Source of the DNA: Haloarcula nitratireducens
GTDB taxonomy: Archaea; Halobacteriota; Halobacteria; Halobacteriales; Haloarculaceae
Length of the DNA stretch: 64,000 nt
Direction: 5' to 3'
Assembly: GCF_019599505.1 (NCBI RefSeq)
Contig: NZ_RKLT01000010.1
Coordinates: 39,347-103,346 of the forward strand
Each line of letters opens with the position of its first letter. The first letter of the stretch is position 1. Under the pieces are notes generated by a model that saw only the letters and a program-made list of their open reading frames with translations, ran no database searches and was not told where the DNA came from. Shown in pieces: positions 38,077 through 47,495 of this stretch. The position numbers were made by a program, and so were the translations under genes.

Positions 38077-38138
38077 TTTATTTACCACTCGTTTGACAAC
38101 CATCCTGTTATGCAGAAATCCAATAGACGAGAGGTGAT
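38077..38138 (+). promoter_or_regulatory. cas operon promoter and Shine-Dalgarno
   Basis: TTTATTTA (38077-38084) is a TATA-box candidate. GAGGTGAT (38131-38138), complementary to the 16S 3' end, lies seven bases before the GTG of cas6 and fixes that start. Confidence 0.5.
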
Positions 38139-38145
38139 TTGACCG

Positions 38146-38958
38146 GTGCGGATTCTCGTTCGGTTGAGCGCTCGTGCTGACGCTGCCTACGATAATACCT
38201 ATCATCACAAGCTTCGCGGGCGCTTGTGGCAGGCTCTCGAAGGGAGCGACTACGATTCGCACCACGACGACAACCAACCCAAACCGTTCGCGTATAGTAA
38301 TCCATTCCCACCGGGCGAAATGCAAGAAGGCGACGAGCGAAGCCTTCTCGTCGCCTCCACCGAAGAATCGCTGCTCGCCCACGTCGCTGAAGACCTCACT
38401 CACGACCGAGAACTGAACATCGGCGAGATGCCGTTCCACGTCGACAAAGTCACGCCACTGTCGCCGGACGTCGGCGAGCCCGGAACTACTGGAACCCTCG
38501 AGACAGGGACGGGCGTCCTCGTCAGAATCCCACCGTGGCGCTTCGACGAGTACGACATGGACGTCGACCACGACGAGGCAGAGTTCTGGCGACCGAAGCA
38601 CACGATGGAACCATTCCGGAACCAGATCGAAGCGAACCTCGACAAGAAACATGGTCTGTACGCACCGGACTACCTACCCGGCCCCTCCGATGTAGACGGC
38701 GATCTCTTCGATGGGTACGACCTCATCAAGACCTTCGCCATCCCAGTCACGCCGACGACCGGCCGCGAGGAGACATGGGTCCTGAGCAAGTGGCGCTTTG
38801 ACTACACGGTCCGAGATGACGACCACCGCCGCCATCTGAACTTGGCGCTGGACGTTGGCCTCGGTGAGCGCAACTCGCTGGGCTTCGGGTTCCTGAATAT
38901 CACTGACCGAACGCGACCTGACGAAACGGAACTAGAGGGAGAGAATGCTTTCGCCTGA
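38146..38958 (+). CDS. cas6: Cas6, pre-crRNA endoribonuclease
   Basis: A 270-residue Cas6 that cuts the CRISPR transcript within repeats, leaving an 8-nt 5' handle. It starts at GTG 38146 with a strong Shine-Dalgarno. Visible: the first beta strand MRILVRLSARADAAYD with the following HHKLRG, and the C-terminal glycine-rich loop VGLGERNSLGFGFLN that is the Cas6 hallmark. First gene of the operon; its end overlaps cas8b by 14 bases. Confidence 0.95.
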   Translation: MRILVRLSARADAAYDNTYHHKLRGRLWQALEGSDYDSHHDDNQPKPFAYSNPFPPGEMQEGDERSLLVASTEESLLAHVAEDLTHDRELNIGEMPFHVDKVTPLSPDVGEPGTTGTLETGTGVLVRIPPWRFDEYDMDVDHDEAEFWRPKHTMEPFRNQIEANLDKKHGLYAPDYLPGPSDVDGDLFDGYDLIKTFAIPVTPTTGREETWVLSKWRFDYTVRDDDHRRHLNLALDVGLGERNSLGFGFLNITDRTRPDETELEGENAFA

Positions 38959-41083
38959 GGAGTTCCGAGATGAGTATGAAGGTCAGCTGGCCGAGGAACT
39001 ACCGGATGCACCAGTATCGTCGCTCCGGAAGCTCCAGTACCTGTATGGAAAGCTATACACGCTGGGAACGACGGGTGGCGGACAGTACGCGTCGTATCTT
39101 ACACCTGCTGCCGCAAACGACTTACTCGACACCGATGAGAGCCTCATCGTCATCCGTGTCGATTTGTCTGGAGACCAGCCGCGTCTTGCTGAAGATGAAA
39201 CTGGACCGGTGCAAGTGACTCGGTATACTAAGGATCTTATCCCAAAGGTAGCACACTGCTACTACCAAAATCGCGGCTCAGGCATTGATCACAGTATTTC
39301 ACATAAATCGGGGAAAAACAAATCACCAGAGCGGCTGGGAGAATATGCAAAGCACCGATTTACGAGATGGCCTACTGAGGATGCTGTCCAAGAAATCGCT
39401 GAGAGTCACAACGATGGATGGATAATCGAGACGCTTGCAGCAATTGGTAGCACCGAGGCCGTTGTCGACAAAATAAAAGAGCAGGTCAGGCGGCAAGTCG
39501 GCGGTGATCGGACAGCAATTCTTACTGTTCAAATAAAGACAGAAAGCGATGGTGACTATCGGTGGCCTGCAGAAGTCGATGTGCTCATGAGAGGTATGCG
39601 AGCACAACGACTCTCGAAATTGGTTTCGAAAAACAATGCGTCTAACTCAGCGGGGCAAGCAGTTGATCTCATTACTGAGCACCGAACTCAAACTGTTGGA
39701 ACTGCGCAAGACCCATTGAACTATTTTCTGGGCAAGCAGGTCGAAAAGTTCCCAGGTCTTGATATCGAGAACGCATGGCGAACACATCCTCTCTCCGAGG
39801 ATGGAGCCTTGACTGTGATGAATGCAGAAACCTTTATCGAGGCCTGTACCTATCGGACCTTCGGCGCGAAGGTCTACTATCTCCCGTACTTCTTTGGTCG
39901 GCCGACAGCCGAACATGCCTTCGAGCTGTACGAGATGCTCTACACGGCAGCTACCGAAGACGATGACAAAACGCCGGTCGAGGAAGCGTACGAATACTTC
40001 AAAGAGATGCCAGATGAGGAGCATGCGCTCCGGTTCTACGTCTCGGCGGTGATGCCACACCAGACATCGCGCTATGACGTCTTTGGCGAGACGATGAACG
40101 GCCGACTCCACTACCCCCAAGAACTCGCTGTTGAACACAACCGGATCGTCAGTGACACAGCAGCATTCAATTCCGGCGGTGATAGGACTTCGCCGCTCCC
40201 GACCACTGAAAGCTGGGATATCTTAGTCCATAGTGGTGCTCGGCTCCACTCAATTACGTCTGGCTGGTACTTCGCACAGACGTTTGCGGACCGCGATGAC
40301 GATGATGCAGATGCCGACGATCCACGGATCGAGGCGCTTGTTAACGTACTCAGCGGTGGCACCATTGCCGTAGAGACGCTGCTCGCGGAGTACGTTGACC
40401 GTATCACGAGTGAAGAGGACGACGACAATGTTGAGGGATTCCCTTCACTCCGTGTCGCGGCCCAGTTCGCACAGCTGTGTGCGCTGGCTGGTAGCGACCT
40501 GGACTTGCTGACGACGGCAGATGCGGGCAAGCAATCAATCACGGTACCCCCTACCTACGAGGAACACACTATGCAATCAGCCGAAGACATTCAGGTTATC
40601 GCTGACGGCGGCAACGCCGCCGCTGTCAAGCTCGAATCGTTCATTGAAGATACGCCAGCGCTCGCACGTAATGGCACCGAAGATGCTGCAACCACTCGCA
40701 ACGATGAACGCCGGGGTGCATTCTTGCTCGGTGCGTTGGTCGGTGCTGTCGGCAATTATCAGGAGTACTACGAGGATCGCTCGACGACGCTCGTCGATCA
40801 GTTCCCCGTAAAGTCGATCACGACGACGCGGATCAAGAAGGTCACACAGGAGGCAGTCGGAAAGACGCTGACCTACACGCGACAGGACAAAAAACAGGGC
40901 GCCAGCTTCCCTGGGACGAAGTTCGCGCATATCGTCGACCAACTTCGGGAGTCAATTCTCGAACGCGATCCCGACGAGTGGGAAATCGAGACCGATGATC
41001 TCCGATTCTACTACGCGCTGGGTGTGACCTACGGAATGAATGATCGACCGACTGCCGATACGCAGACTGCGGAGGAAAACTAA
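38945..41083 (+). CDS. cas8b: Cas8b (Csh1), large subunit of type I-B Cascade
   Basis: A 712-residue haloarchaeal Cas8b. The family recognises the PAM and holds the Cascade surveillance complex with Cas5 and Cas7. It begins MLSPEEFRDEYEGQLAEELP; there are few universal motifs, and assignment rests on size, halophilic Csh1-like sequence and its position between cas6 and cas7. Codon use around 39200-39700 is more AT-rich than the rest (for example 39240-39340), hinting at mosaic origin of the central part. Confidence 0.93.
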   Translation: MLSPEEFRDEYEGQLAEELPDAPVSSLRKLQYLYGKLYTLGTTGGGQYASYLTPAAANDLLDTDESLIVIRVDLSGDQPRLAEDETGPVQVTRYTKDLIPKVAHCYYQNRGSGIDHSISHKSGKNKSPERLGEYAKHRFTRWPTEDAVQEIAESHNDGWIIETLAAIGSTEAVVDKIKEQVRRQVGGDRTAILTVQIKTESDGDYRWPAEVDVLMRGMRAQRLSKLVSKNNASNSAGQAVDLITEHRTQTVGTAQDPLNYFLGKQVEKFPGLDIENAWRTHPLSEDGALTVMNAETFIEACTYRTFGAKVYYLPYFFGRPTAEHAFELYEMLYTAATEDDDKTPVEEAYEYFKEMPDEEHALRFYVSAVMPHQTSRYDVFGETMNGRLHYPQELAVEHNRIVSDTAAFNSGGDRTSPLPTTESWDILVHSGARLHSITSGWYFAQTFADRDDDDADADDPRIEALVNVLSGGTIAVETLLAEYVDRITSEEDDDNVEGFPSLRVAAQFAQLCALAGSDLDLLTTADAGKQSITVPPTYEEHTMQSAEDIQVIADGGNAAAVKLESFIEDTPALARNGTEDAATTRNDERRGAFLLGALVGAVGNYQEYYEDRSTTLVDQFPVKSITTTRIKKVTQEAVGKTLTYTRQDKKQGASFPGTKFAHIVDQLRESILERDPDEWEIETDDLRFYYALGVTYGMNDRPTADTQTAEEN

Positions 41084-41084
41084 T

Positions 41085-42158
41085 ATGACAGCCACGAACA
41101 CTGACATCGAGAACCGTTCTGAAATCGTCTTCCTGTATGATGCCGTCGACGCGAATCCGAACGGCAACCCACTAAGCGGTTCGAACCGACCACGGATTGA
41201 CCCGCAGACCCAGCAGGCTATCGTGACCGACGTTCGTTTGAAACGGTATCTCCGAGACCAGCTCGAAGACGACGGTCACGGCGTCTACATCCGGAATGTC
41301 CAGGACGAAGGCGAACAGTACACACGAGCGAAACTCCTTGAGGACCGACTGAAGGCAGTCGATCCAGATGACTACGACCTCAACGACGAGGACGAGGCTC
41401 AGCAGTTCCGCGATGACATCTTTGGAGAGTTCCTCGGTGAGAGCGTCGACGTCCGGTACTTCGGGGCAACGATGTCCGTCGACACCGACGAGGAGTACGC
41501 GAAGCACCTCCCAGATCACTTCACCGGACCGGTCCAGTTTTCTCCGGGGAAGTCGCTGCACGCAGTCAACGAAAACGAGGAGTACGATAGTCTGACGAGC
41601 GTCATCGCAACTCAGGAGAACAAACAGCAGGGCGGGTTCGATCTCGACGACCACCGAATCCAGTATGGACTCATCGGCTTCCACGGCCTCGTTGACGAAC
41701 ACGGGGCCGCGGACACAACCCTTTCCCAGGCGGACGTTGAGCGACTCGATACGCTCTGTTGGCGCGCCATCAAAAACCAGACCATCAGCCGAAGCAAGGT
41801 CGGACAAGAGCCGCGTCTCTACTGTCGAGTGGAGTACGCTGATGAGAGCTTCCACCTCGGTGGCCTCGACAAGGACCTTCGACTGGACGAGGATGCCTCG
41901 AAACCGGACGAGGAACTCAGAAACGTTCGAGATCTTACCGTCGCAGTTGATGACTTCGTTAGGCGATTAGCGAATGCGAGCGAGCAGATTAATCGTGTTC
42001 GCGTCGTGGCGAGCGATGTCCTCGAGCTGTCTCACGATGGTGAGCGAGGCGGACCGGAACTCCTCTACGGCGCGCTTCGGGACGCCGTTGGCGACGATGC
42101 CATCGAGGTCGTGGACGTCTACGACGAACACACGGCAACGCTCTCGACGAGCGAGTAA
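41085..42158 (+). CDS. cas7: Cas7 (Csh2), Cascade backbone
   Basis: A 357-residue Cas7/Csh2. IVFLYDAVDANPNGNPLSGS and NRPRIDPQTQQAIVTDVRLK are the typical N-terminus, followed by the RRM-like fold. Several copies coat the crRNA in Cascade. ATG at 41085 lies one base after the cas8b stop; the longer in-frame extension into cas8b is not used. Confidence 0.96.
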   Translation: MTATNTDIENRSEIVFLYDAVDANPNGNPLSGSNRPRIDPQTQQAIVTDVRLKRYLRDQLEDDGHGVYIRNVQDEGEQYTRAKLLEDRLKAVDPDDYDLNDEDEAQQFRDDIFGEFLGESVDVRYFGATMSVDTDEEYAKHLPDHFTGPVQFSPGKSLHAVNENEEYDSLTSVIATQENKQQGGFDLDDHRIQYGLIGFHGLVDEHGAADTTLSQADVERLDTLCWRAIKNQTISRSKVGQEPRLYCRVEYADESFHLGGLDKDLRLDEDASKPDEELRNVRDLTVAVDDFVRRLANASEQINRVRVVASDVLELSHDGERGGPELLYGALRDAVGDDAIEVVDVYDEHTATLSTSE

Positions 42159-42160
42159 TC

Positions 42161-42937
42161 ATGCCGGACCAACCGGCTGACGAGTGGACCCCGGATCGCT
42201 GTCTCTCCGTGACTGTCCGTGGTCCGTGGGGGCACTTTCGGCGTGTCGAGGGCAACATCGTTAAACAAACGTACCGGGTTATCCCCCGGACGACTGTCGC
42301 CGGCCTACTTGCTGCCGTCCTCGGTATCGAACGGGATGGCTACTACGACCTGTTCGCGTCAGATGCGTCGGCAATTGCTATCGAGCCGACCACCGAACTC
42401 CGGACAGTGAACATGCCCATGAACACGCTCTCGACGGCGGCTGGTGATCTCAGATCACTCAACGGGCGTGGGAAGATCAGCATGAAGCTTCCAGACCCAA
42501 CGACGCTCCGGCAGCAACACAACTATGAGGTGCTCGTTGAACCCGAATATCGGCTCGACATCGCACTGGCCGACGAACAGCGCTATCGTGAATTGCGGGA
42601 ACTACTCGAGGCCGGTCGGTCGCATTACGTTCCGAGCCTCGGCCTCTCCGAGTACCTCGCGGAACTGGACTATCACGGTGAGTTCGAAATCTCGGACGGG
42701 CCAAGTGACGGCGTCGTTACCGTTGACTCGGCCGTTCCGAATGCCGTCGATGACGTGGTCCTCAGTCCGGAAACGAGGTGTCAGGTCGAAGAATCGCCGG
42801 CGTTTATGGCGACCGACAGCGGCGGTCGAACGACGACGGCATTTACCACGTACACATACAGCCCGGACGCTACGGGACTTGATGTTCGAAATGTTGAGAC
42901 CGCTCACGTCGACGGTCGGAACGTGGTATTCGTCTGA
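42161..42937 (+). CDS. cas5: Cas5 (type I-B), Cascade subunit binding the crRNA 5' handle
   Basis: A 258-residue Cas5. LSVTVRGPWGHFRRVEGNIV, KQTYRVIPRTTVAGLLAAVL is the classic Cas5 N-terminal strand and helix. It starts two bases after cas7 and its stop overlaps the cas3 ATG (TGATG), so expression is coupled. Caps the 5' end of crRNA in Cascade. Confidence 0.96.
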   Translation: MPDQPADEWTPDRCLSVTVRGPWGHFRRVEGNIVKQTYRVIPRTTVAGLLAAVLGIERDGYYDLFASDASAIAIEPTTELRTVNMPMNTLSTAAGDLRSLNGRGKISMKLPDPTTLRQQHNYEVLVEPEYRLDIALADEQRYRELRELLEAGRSHYVPSLGLSEYLAELDYHGEFEISDGPSDGVVTVDSAVPNAVDDVVLSPETRCQVEESPAFMATDSGGRTTTAFTTYTYSPDATGLDVRNVETAHVDGRNVVFV

Positions 42938-45552
42938 TGCCAGTGCGGTACTCCCACCCACCCGAGGGTGATCGCGAGGGAGTCTATCTCACAGACCACC
43001 TCGAAGACGTTGCCGAGCGCGTCGGATACGTCGTTGACGATGATGCGACGACACCCGCTGGAGAGTCGCTTCGAGCAGTCGTCGAGACGCTTGCCCACGT
43101 GCACGACTTCGGAAAAGCGACGACATTTTTCCAGCAGTACCTCCTCGATAAGCCACGGCAGTACGACGACGATCGGCTGCGGTACCACGCACCGCTCGGT
43201 TCGTTCGCCGCGTACTACGCGCTCGACGCTCAAGGATTCAGCACGGAGACATGCCTAGCTGGGTTCGTCGCTGTCGCGAAACACCACGGACAGCTGCCAG
43301 ACATCGCCGAGTATGTTCATGACCGGACGACTCGACGCGACAACCCAGAAAGACAGAACGCAGCGGAGCGTCAGCAAGATGCCATTCAGCATCAGCTACG
43401 AGATATCCACGAGCATGCTCCCGACCTCGCCGCCGACGTCTTCACAGCGGCTACTGCTGGCGAAGGCGATTGGGAGTCGTTCGCCAGCGGGTTTCTGGAC
43501 CAACTCCCGGCAATCTCCGCCATTGTTGGGACATCTGGACTCACGCCGAGCATAAATCGCGACGCACTCTCAGCAGACTGCTACACGCTCGTCCTTCAGT
43601 GTTGGAGCGCGCTTGTCCTTGCCGATAAGACGAGTGCAGCCGACGCCCCGAACAGTCCGAAAACGTATGCGGCCCAGAAACCATCGAGTGAGCGACTTGA
43701 TGAGTATGTTCGAGCGCTAGAAGCCGACGCCGACGCGGACCCAAATGGGACATCGGCCCAACAGCTCAACCACTACCGGTCGCGCGCTCGTAACGCCGTC
43801 GTCAACCGTGCACAGGAGATGGCCGACAACGGCGGCGGCGTTGCACGGCTAACACTGCCGACCGGAATGGGGAAGACGCTCTCTGGACTCGCTGCCGCGT
43901 TCGAACTGCGGGACCAACTCGACGGCGAGCGAGTCGTATACGCGCTTCCGTTTACCAGTGTTATCGATCAGGTAGTCGACGAGCTCCAAGACATCTACGA
44001 GACAGATGCCACGGGCAGACTGCTCACCGCCCATCATCATCTTGCTGAGACCATCATCTACGACGAAGCCGACGAGGCAGGCGATGCGGCGGATCTATCA
44101 GACGACGTTGCAGGAATGCTTGGAGAGAGCTGGCGAGCTGGCCTCACTGTCTCGACGTTCGTCCAGCTGTTCGAAAGCCTCGCCGGACCCAGAAACACGC
44201 AGTCGATGAAGCTTCCCGCGCTTCGAAATAGCGTTATCGTCCTCGACGAGCCCCAGAGCCTCCCGCTGGACTGGTGGAAGCTCGTTCCGCGTCTCGTTGA
44301 TCTGCTCACCGAACAGTACGATGCCACGGTCATCGCGATGACAGCGACACAGCCGAAACTATTCCCGGACTCACTGGAACTCGTCGATAATCCGGACGTG
44401 TATTTCGAAGCAGTTGAACGCGTTAGCTATCAGCTAGATTCCTCGGTGGAGCGCTACATCGAGTATCCGGGCGAGGCGGACGCGAAATCCTACGACGATG
44501 CCGCAACCGATCTCTGTGATGTCGCTGCGGACGGTGCATCGGTACTCGCGGTCTGCAATACAGTCGATAGTGCCCGGAAGCTCACGGAGCGCGTAACAGA
44601 CACCAGGCCGGATCTCCAGGATGTCGCTGCTGTGTTCGCCGACGAGCTCGACTGCAACAATACTGAGACCGTCGTCGAAAATGTCGTCGAGCGTCTCGAA
44701 TCGAGCGGACGGCCCGCTGTGTTGCACCTCTCGACGCGACTGCGACCGACTGATCGATTAGCACTCATTGAAATCGCGAAACAGCTTACTGAGCGCGACC
44801 ATCCAGTTGTTGCCGTTTCGACCCAACTCGTCGAGGCCGGTGTCGACATCAGTTTCGATCGGGTGTACCGAGACCTAGCACCGATTGATAGTATCGTCCA
44901 AGCAGCCGGGCGGTGTAACCGCTCGTTCGAGCGTGCTCGCGGTCGAGTCACAGTCTGGTGGCTCGCCGCTCCTGAGGATCAGAGAAAGACACCCGCCGAA
45001 GCCGTATACAATCGAGGCACGTCGCTTCTTCCGGTGGCCGCCGATACGCTCGCAACGATCCGAACGGAACAGGGCGAGCTCACAGAGACAGCCGTCGCTC
45101 GAGACGCCGTCGAACGGTACTACGAGCGTCTCGACCGTGAGAAAGACGTCGGACAGCAGGCGTACGCCGACTACGTTGACGAAGCGCGGGCCGACAAACT
45201 TGCGTCGCTGTCTCTCATCGACCAGCGGCGTGCTGTCGACGTTGTTGTCTGCCGATCTAACGAGGACCGTACGCTGGTCGAGTCCGTTCGAGACACGGCC
45301 GACAGCTACGAGTTCGGGGCACTCAAGGAGCAGCTGGACCGGACGAAATCGATGCGTATATCGGTACCAGTGTATCGCGAAGATGGGGAGACCGCTGACG
45401 CGCTTGCCCAACTCCCACTACTGCTTCCGAACGACGCAATCAGCTACGGGACTGGCATTCGCGTGCTCGACGTTCGCGAGTACGGGTCACATTTCGACTC
45501 GACTACTGGGTTCGTTGTCCCCGAAAACAGCGTCGACCATCTCTTCATATGA
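42937..45552 (+). CDS. cas3: Cas3, HD nuclease-helicase
   Basis: An 871-residue Cas3 with an N-terminal HD nuclease and a C-terminal superfamily 2 helicase; it degrades DNA bound by Cascade. HD residues: His21 (TDHLED), His54/His56/Asp57 (AHVHDFGK), and later VAKHHGQLPD. Helicase: LPTGMGKT near residue 307, VLDEPQS near 437, MTATQP near 468, and in the second RecA domain QAAGRCNR. All nuclease and ATPase motifs are intact. ATGA overlap with cas4. Confidence 0.97.
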   Translation: MPVRYSHPPEGDREGVYLTDHLEDVAERVGYVVDDDATTPAGESLRAVVETLAHVHDFGKATTFFQQYLLDKPRQYDDDRLRYHAPLGSFAAYYALDAQGFSTETCLAGFVAVAKHHGQLPDIAEYVHDRTTRRDNPERQNAAERQQDAIQHQLRDIHEHAPDLAADVFTAATAGEGDWESFASGFLDQLPAISAIVGTSGLTPSINRDALSADCYTLVLQCWSALVLADKTSAADAPNSPKTYAAQKPSSERLDEYVRALEADADADPNGTSAQQLNHYRSRARNAVVNRAQEMADNGGGVARLTLPTGMGKTLSGLAAAFELRDQLDGERVVYALPFTSVIDQVVDELQDIYETDATGRLLTAHHHLAETIIYDEADEAGDAADLSDDVAGMLGESWRAGLTVSTFVQLFESLAGPRNTQSMKLPALRNSVIVLDEPQSLPLDWWKLVPRLVDLLTEQYDATVIAMTATQPKLFPDSLELVDNPDVYFEAVERVSYQLDSSVERYIEYPGEADAKSYDDAATDLCDVAADGASVLAVCNTVDSARKLTERVTDTRPDLQDVAAVFADELDCNNTETVVENVVERLESSGRPAVLHLSTRLRPTDRLALIEIAKQLTERDHPVVAVSTQLVEAGVDISFDRVYRDLAPIDSIVQAAGRCNRSFERARGRVTVWWLAAPEDQRKTPAEAVYNRGTSLLPVAADTLATIRTEQGELTETAVARDAVERYYERLDREKDVGQQAYADYVDEARADKLASLSLIDQRRAVDVVVCRSNEDRTLVESVRDTADSYEFGALKEQLDRTKSMRISVPVYREDGETADALAQLPLLLPNDAISYGTGIRVLDVREYGSHFDSTTGFVVPENSVDHLFI

Positions 45553-46130
45553 CCGAGGATGATACGGCCCCTGATAGGACAGCTGACGACCCAGTCGAAC
45601 GATTACTCCGCTCGGCTCGCAATGAGGCCGTCGACGATTCGTTCCATGTGACCGGTGTGATGATGCAGTACTACGAGGTCTGTAAGCGCGAACTCTGGTT
45701 CGCGTCCCGGCACCTCGAGATAGACCGCGACAACGCCGCCGTCGTCCGCGGTACACAGGTGGATGACTCAGCGTACGAAGACGAACGCCGAAACATCTCG
45801 GTCGACGGCACGATCGCGATCGACGTCCTTGAAGACGGCCGCGTGATGGAGGTTAAACCGTCCTCGTCGCTCGTCGAACCAGCAAAACTTCAGCTGTTAT
45901 ACTACCTGTGGTACCTCGACCGGGTCGTCGGCGTCGACCGCGACGGCGTCCTCGCACATCCGACCGAACGAAAGCGCGAGGACGTCGAACTCACCGACGC
46001 AAATGTCGACCGCGTCGAGAACGCAATCCGTGGCATCCACGACGTCGTCACCAGTGATTCCCCGCCGCCAGCCGAAGAAAAGCCGTTCTGTGACTCCTGT
46101 GCGTACCACGACTTTTGCTGGAGCTGTTGA
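45549..46130 (+). CDS. cas4: Cas4, Fe-S exonuclease of spacer adaptation
   Basis: A 193-residue Cas4 of the RecB-like PD-(D/E)XK family, which helps trim prespacers and select PAM. Cys45 (YEVCKRELW) with C-terminal Cys181, Cys184, Cys190 and Cys193 (FCDSCAYHDFCWSC) can bind an Fe-S cluster. Nuclease residues: His33 (SFHVTGVMM), Asp/Glu in the middle, MEVKPSSS and QLLYYLWYL. The stop lies two bases before cas1. Confidence 0.95.
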   Translation: MTEDDTAPDRTADDPVERLLRSARNEAVDDSFHVTGVMMQYYEVCKRELWFASRHLEIDRDNAAVVRGTQVDDSAYEDERRNISVDGTIAIDVLEDGRVMEVKPSSSLVEPAKLQLLYYLWYLDRVVGVDRDGVLAHPTERKREDVELTDANVDRVENAIRGIHDVVTSDSPPPAEEKPFCDSCAYHDFCWSC

Positions 46131-46132
46131 CT

Positions 46133-47125
46133 ATGAACGACAACTACCACGTATTCACCGATGGCCGACTCGAACGACACAACGATACTGTCCGCCTCGT
46201 GACCGAGGACGACGACAAAAAGTACCTGCCAATCGAAAACGCCGAGGCACTGTTCCTGCACGGGCAGATCGATTACAATACCCGCCTGGTCTCGTTTCTC
46301 AACGATGTCGGCGTCGCGATGCACGTCTTCGGCTGGAACGACTACTACGCCGGGTCGATCATGCCCGAACGCGGACAGACCTCCGGCCAGACGCTCGTCG
46401 AGCAGGTCCGAGCGTACGATGATCCCAAACGGCGACGTGCTATCGCACGGCGCTTCATCGATGGCAGCATCCACAACATGCGAGCGAACGTGAAATACTA
46501 CGACGGGCGCGGTCACGAGTTCGGCGACATCGTCGATCGGCTGGACACCCAGCGCGAATCACTGGCTGACGACATGCCAACGGACGAACTCATGGGCGTT
46601 GAAGCGACTGCGCGTCGGGCCTACTATTCGATGTTCGACGACGTACTCCCCGAGAGGTTCGTCTTCGCGGGTCGAACGTACAACCCGCCCGACAACGAGG
46701 TCAACAGCCTCATTTCCTTTGCCAACTCGCTCGTGTACGCCAACATCGTTTCTGCGATCCGCGCGACGGCACTCGATCCGGCAGTGAGCTTCCTCCACGA
46801 ACCCGGCGAACGCCGCTACTCGCTTGCTCTCGACATCGCGGACCTGTTCAAACCCCTTCTCGCCGACCGAGTCATCTTCCGGCTCGTGAACCGCAGTCAG
46901 TTACAACTTGACGACTTCGAAGACGATCTCAACGGAGTTCTGCTCAACGACGACGGTCGAAAGAAATTCTCGAAAGCGTTCGAGGAGAGCTTGGAACAGA
47001 CGGTTGAGCATCCCCGGCTGAACAAACACGTGAGCTATCAATATCTCCTCCGTGTCGAGGTGTACAAACTGAAAAAACACCTCCTCACCGGTGAGGAGTA
47101 CGTTCCGTTCAAACGGTGGTGGTAA
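46133..47125 (+). CDS. cas1: Cas1, CRISPR integrase
   Basis: A 330-residue Cas1 (from MNDNYHVF). Metal ligands Glu157 (GVEATARRAYY), His222 (FLHEPGERR) and Asp237 (DIADLFKP) are all present. N-terminal beta region has AEALFLHGQIDYNTRLVSFL. With Cas2 it inserts new spacers at the leader ends. The start six codons upstream, inside cas4, is less likely. Confidence 0.97.
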   Translation: MNDNYHVFTDGRLERHNDTVRLVTEDDDKKYLPIENAEALFLHGQIDYNTRLVSFLNDVGVAMHVFGWNDYYAGSIMPERGQTSGQTLVEQVRAYDDPKRRRAIARRFIDGSIHNMRANVKYYDGRGHEFGDIVDRLDTQRESLADDMPTDELMGVEATARRAYYSMFDDVLPERFVFAGRTYNPPDNEVNSLISFANSLVYANIVSAIRATALDPAVSFLHEPGERRYSLALDIADLFKPLLADRVIFRLVNRSQLQLDDFEDDLNGVLLNDDGRKKFSKAFEESLEQTVEHPRLNKHVSYQYLLRVEVYKLKKHLLTGEEYVPFKRWW

Positions 47126-47128
47126 CTT

Positions 47129-47392
47129 GTGGTCTACGCCATCATCGTTTACGACGTCCAGGCCGATCGGACGCCGAAATTTCTCAAGTATCTCCGCCGA
47201 TATCTCACCCACGTGCAGAACTCCGTTTTCGAGGGCGAACTCACTGAGGGAACACTCGTCGAAGTCAAGGAGACACTGCAGTCGATGCTCCAGGACGGCG
47301 AATCCGTCATGGTGTACCGAATGGACTCCGAGAGCTATGTTGAGCGGTCGGTGTACGGTGACGATCCGATGGACGAGCAGCAATTTCTGTAG
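47129..47392 (+). CDS. cas2: Cas2, adaptation complex subunit
   Basis: An 87-residue Cas2 beginning with GTG: MVYAIIVYDVQADRTPKFLK, with Asp9 at the conserved position, and YLTHVQNSVFEGEL. It scaffolds Cas1 dimers. It begins three bases after cas1 and ends only nine bases before the leader motif of array 2. Confidence 0.96.
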   Translation: MVYAIIVYDVQADRTPKFLKYLRRYLTHVQNSVFEGELTEGTLVEVKETLQSMLQDGESVMVYRMDSESYVERSVYGDDPMDEQQFL

Positions 47393-47400
47393 CTACCGTC

Positions 47401-47495
47401 GTCGACCCCCGGGGGTTTAGGGGGTATTGCCGGTCGACGAAAATAGTGAAGTGAATTCGGACGCAACAGCCATTATGGCCCGCAAATCGGCCATG
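47401..47495 (+). promoter_or_regulatory. CRISPR leader of array 2
   Basis: GTCGACCCCC, GGGGGTTTAGGGGGTATTGC, CGGTCGACGAAAA, and ATGGCC(CGCAAATC)GGCCATG directly before the first repeat. It is nearly the same as the array 1 leader at both ends and different in the middle. It sits immediately behind cas2. Confidence 0.75.
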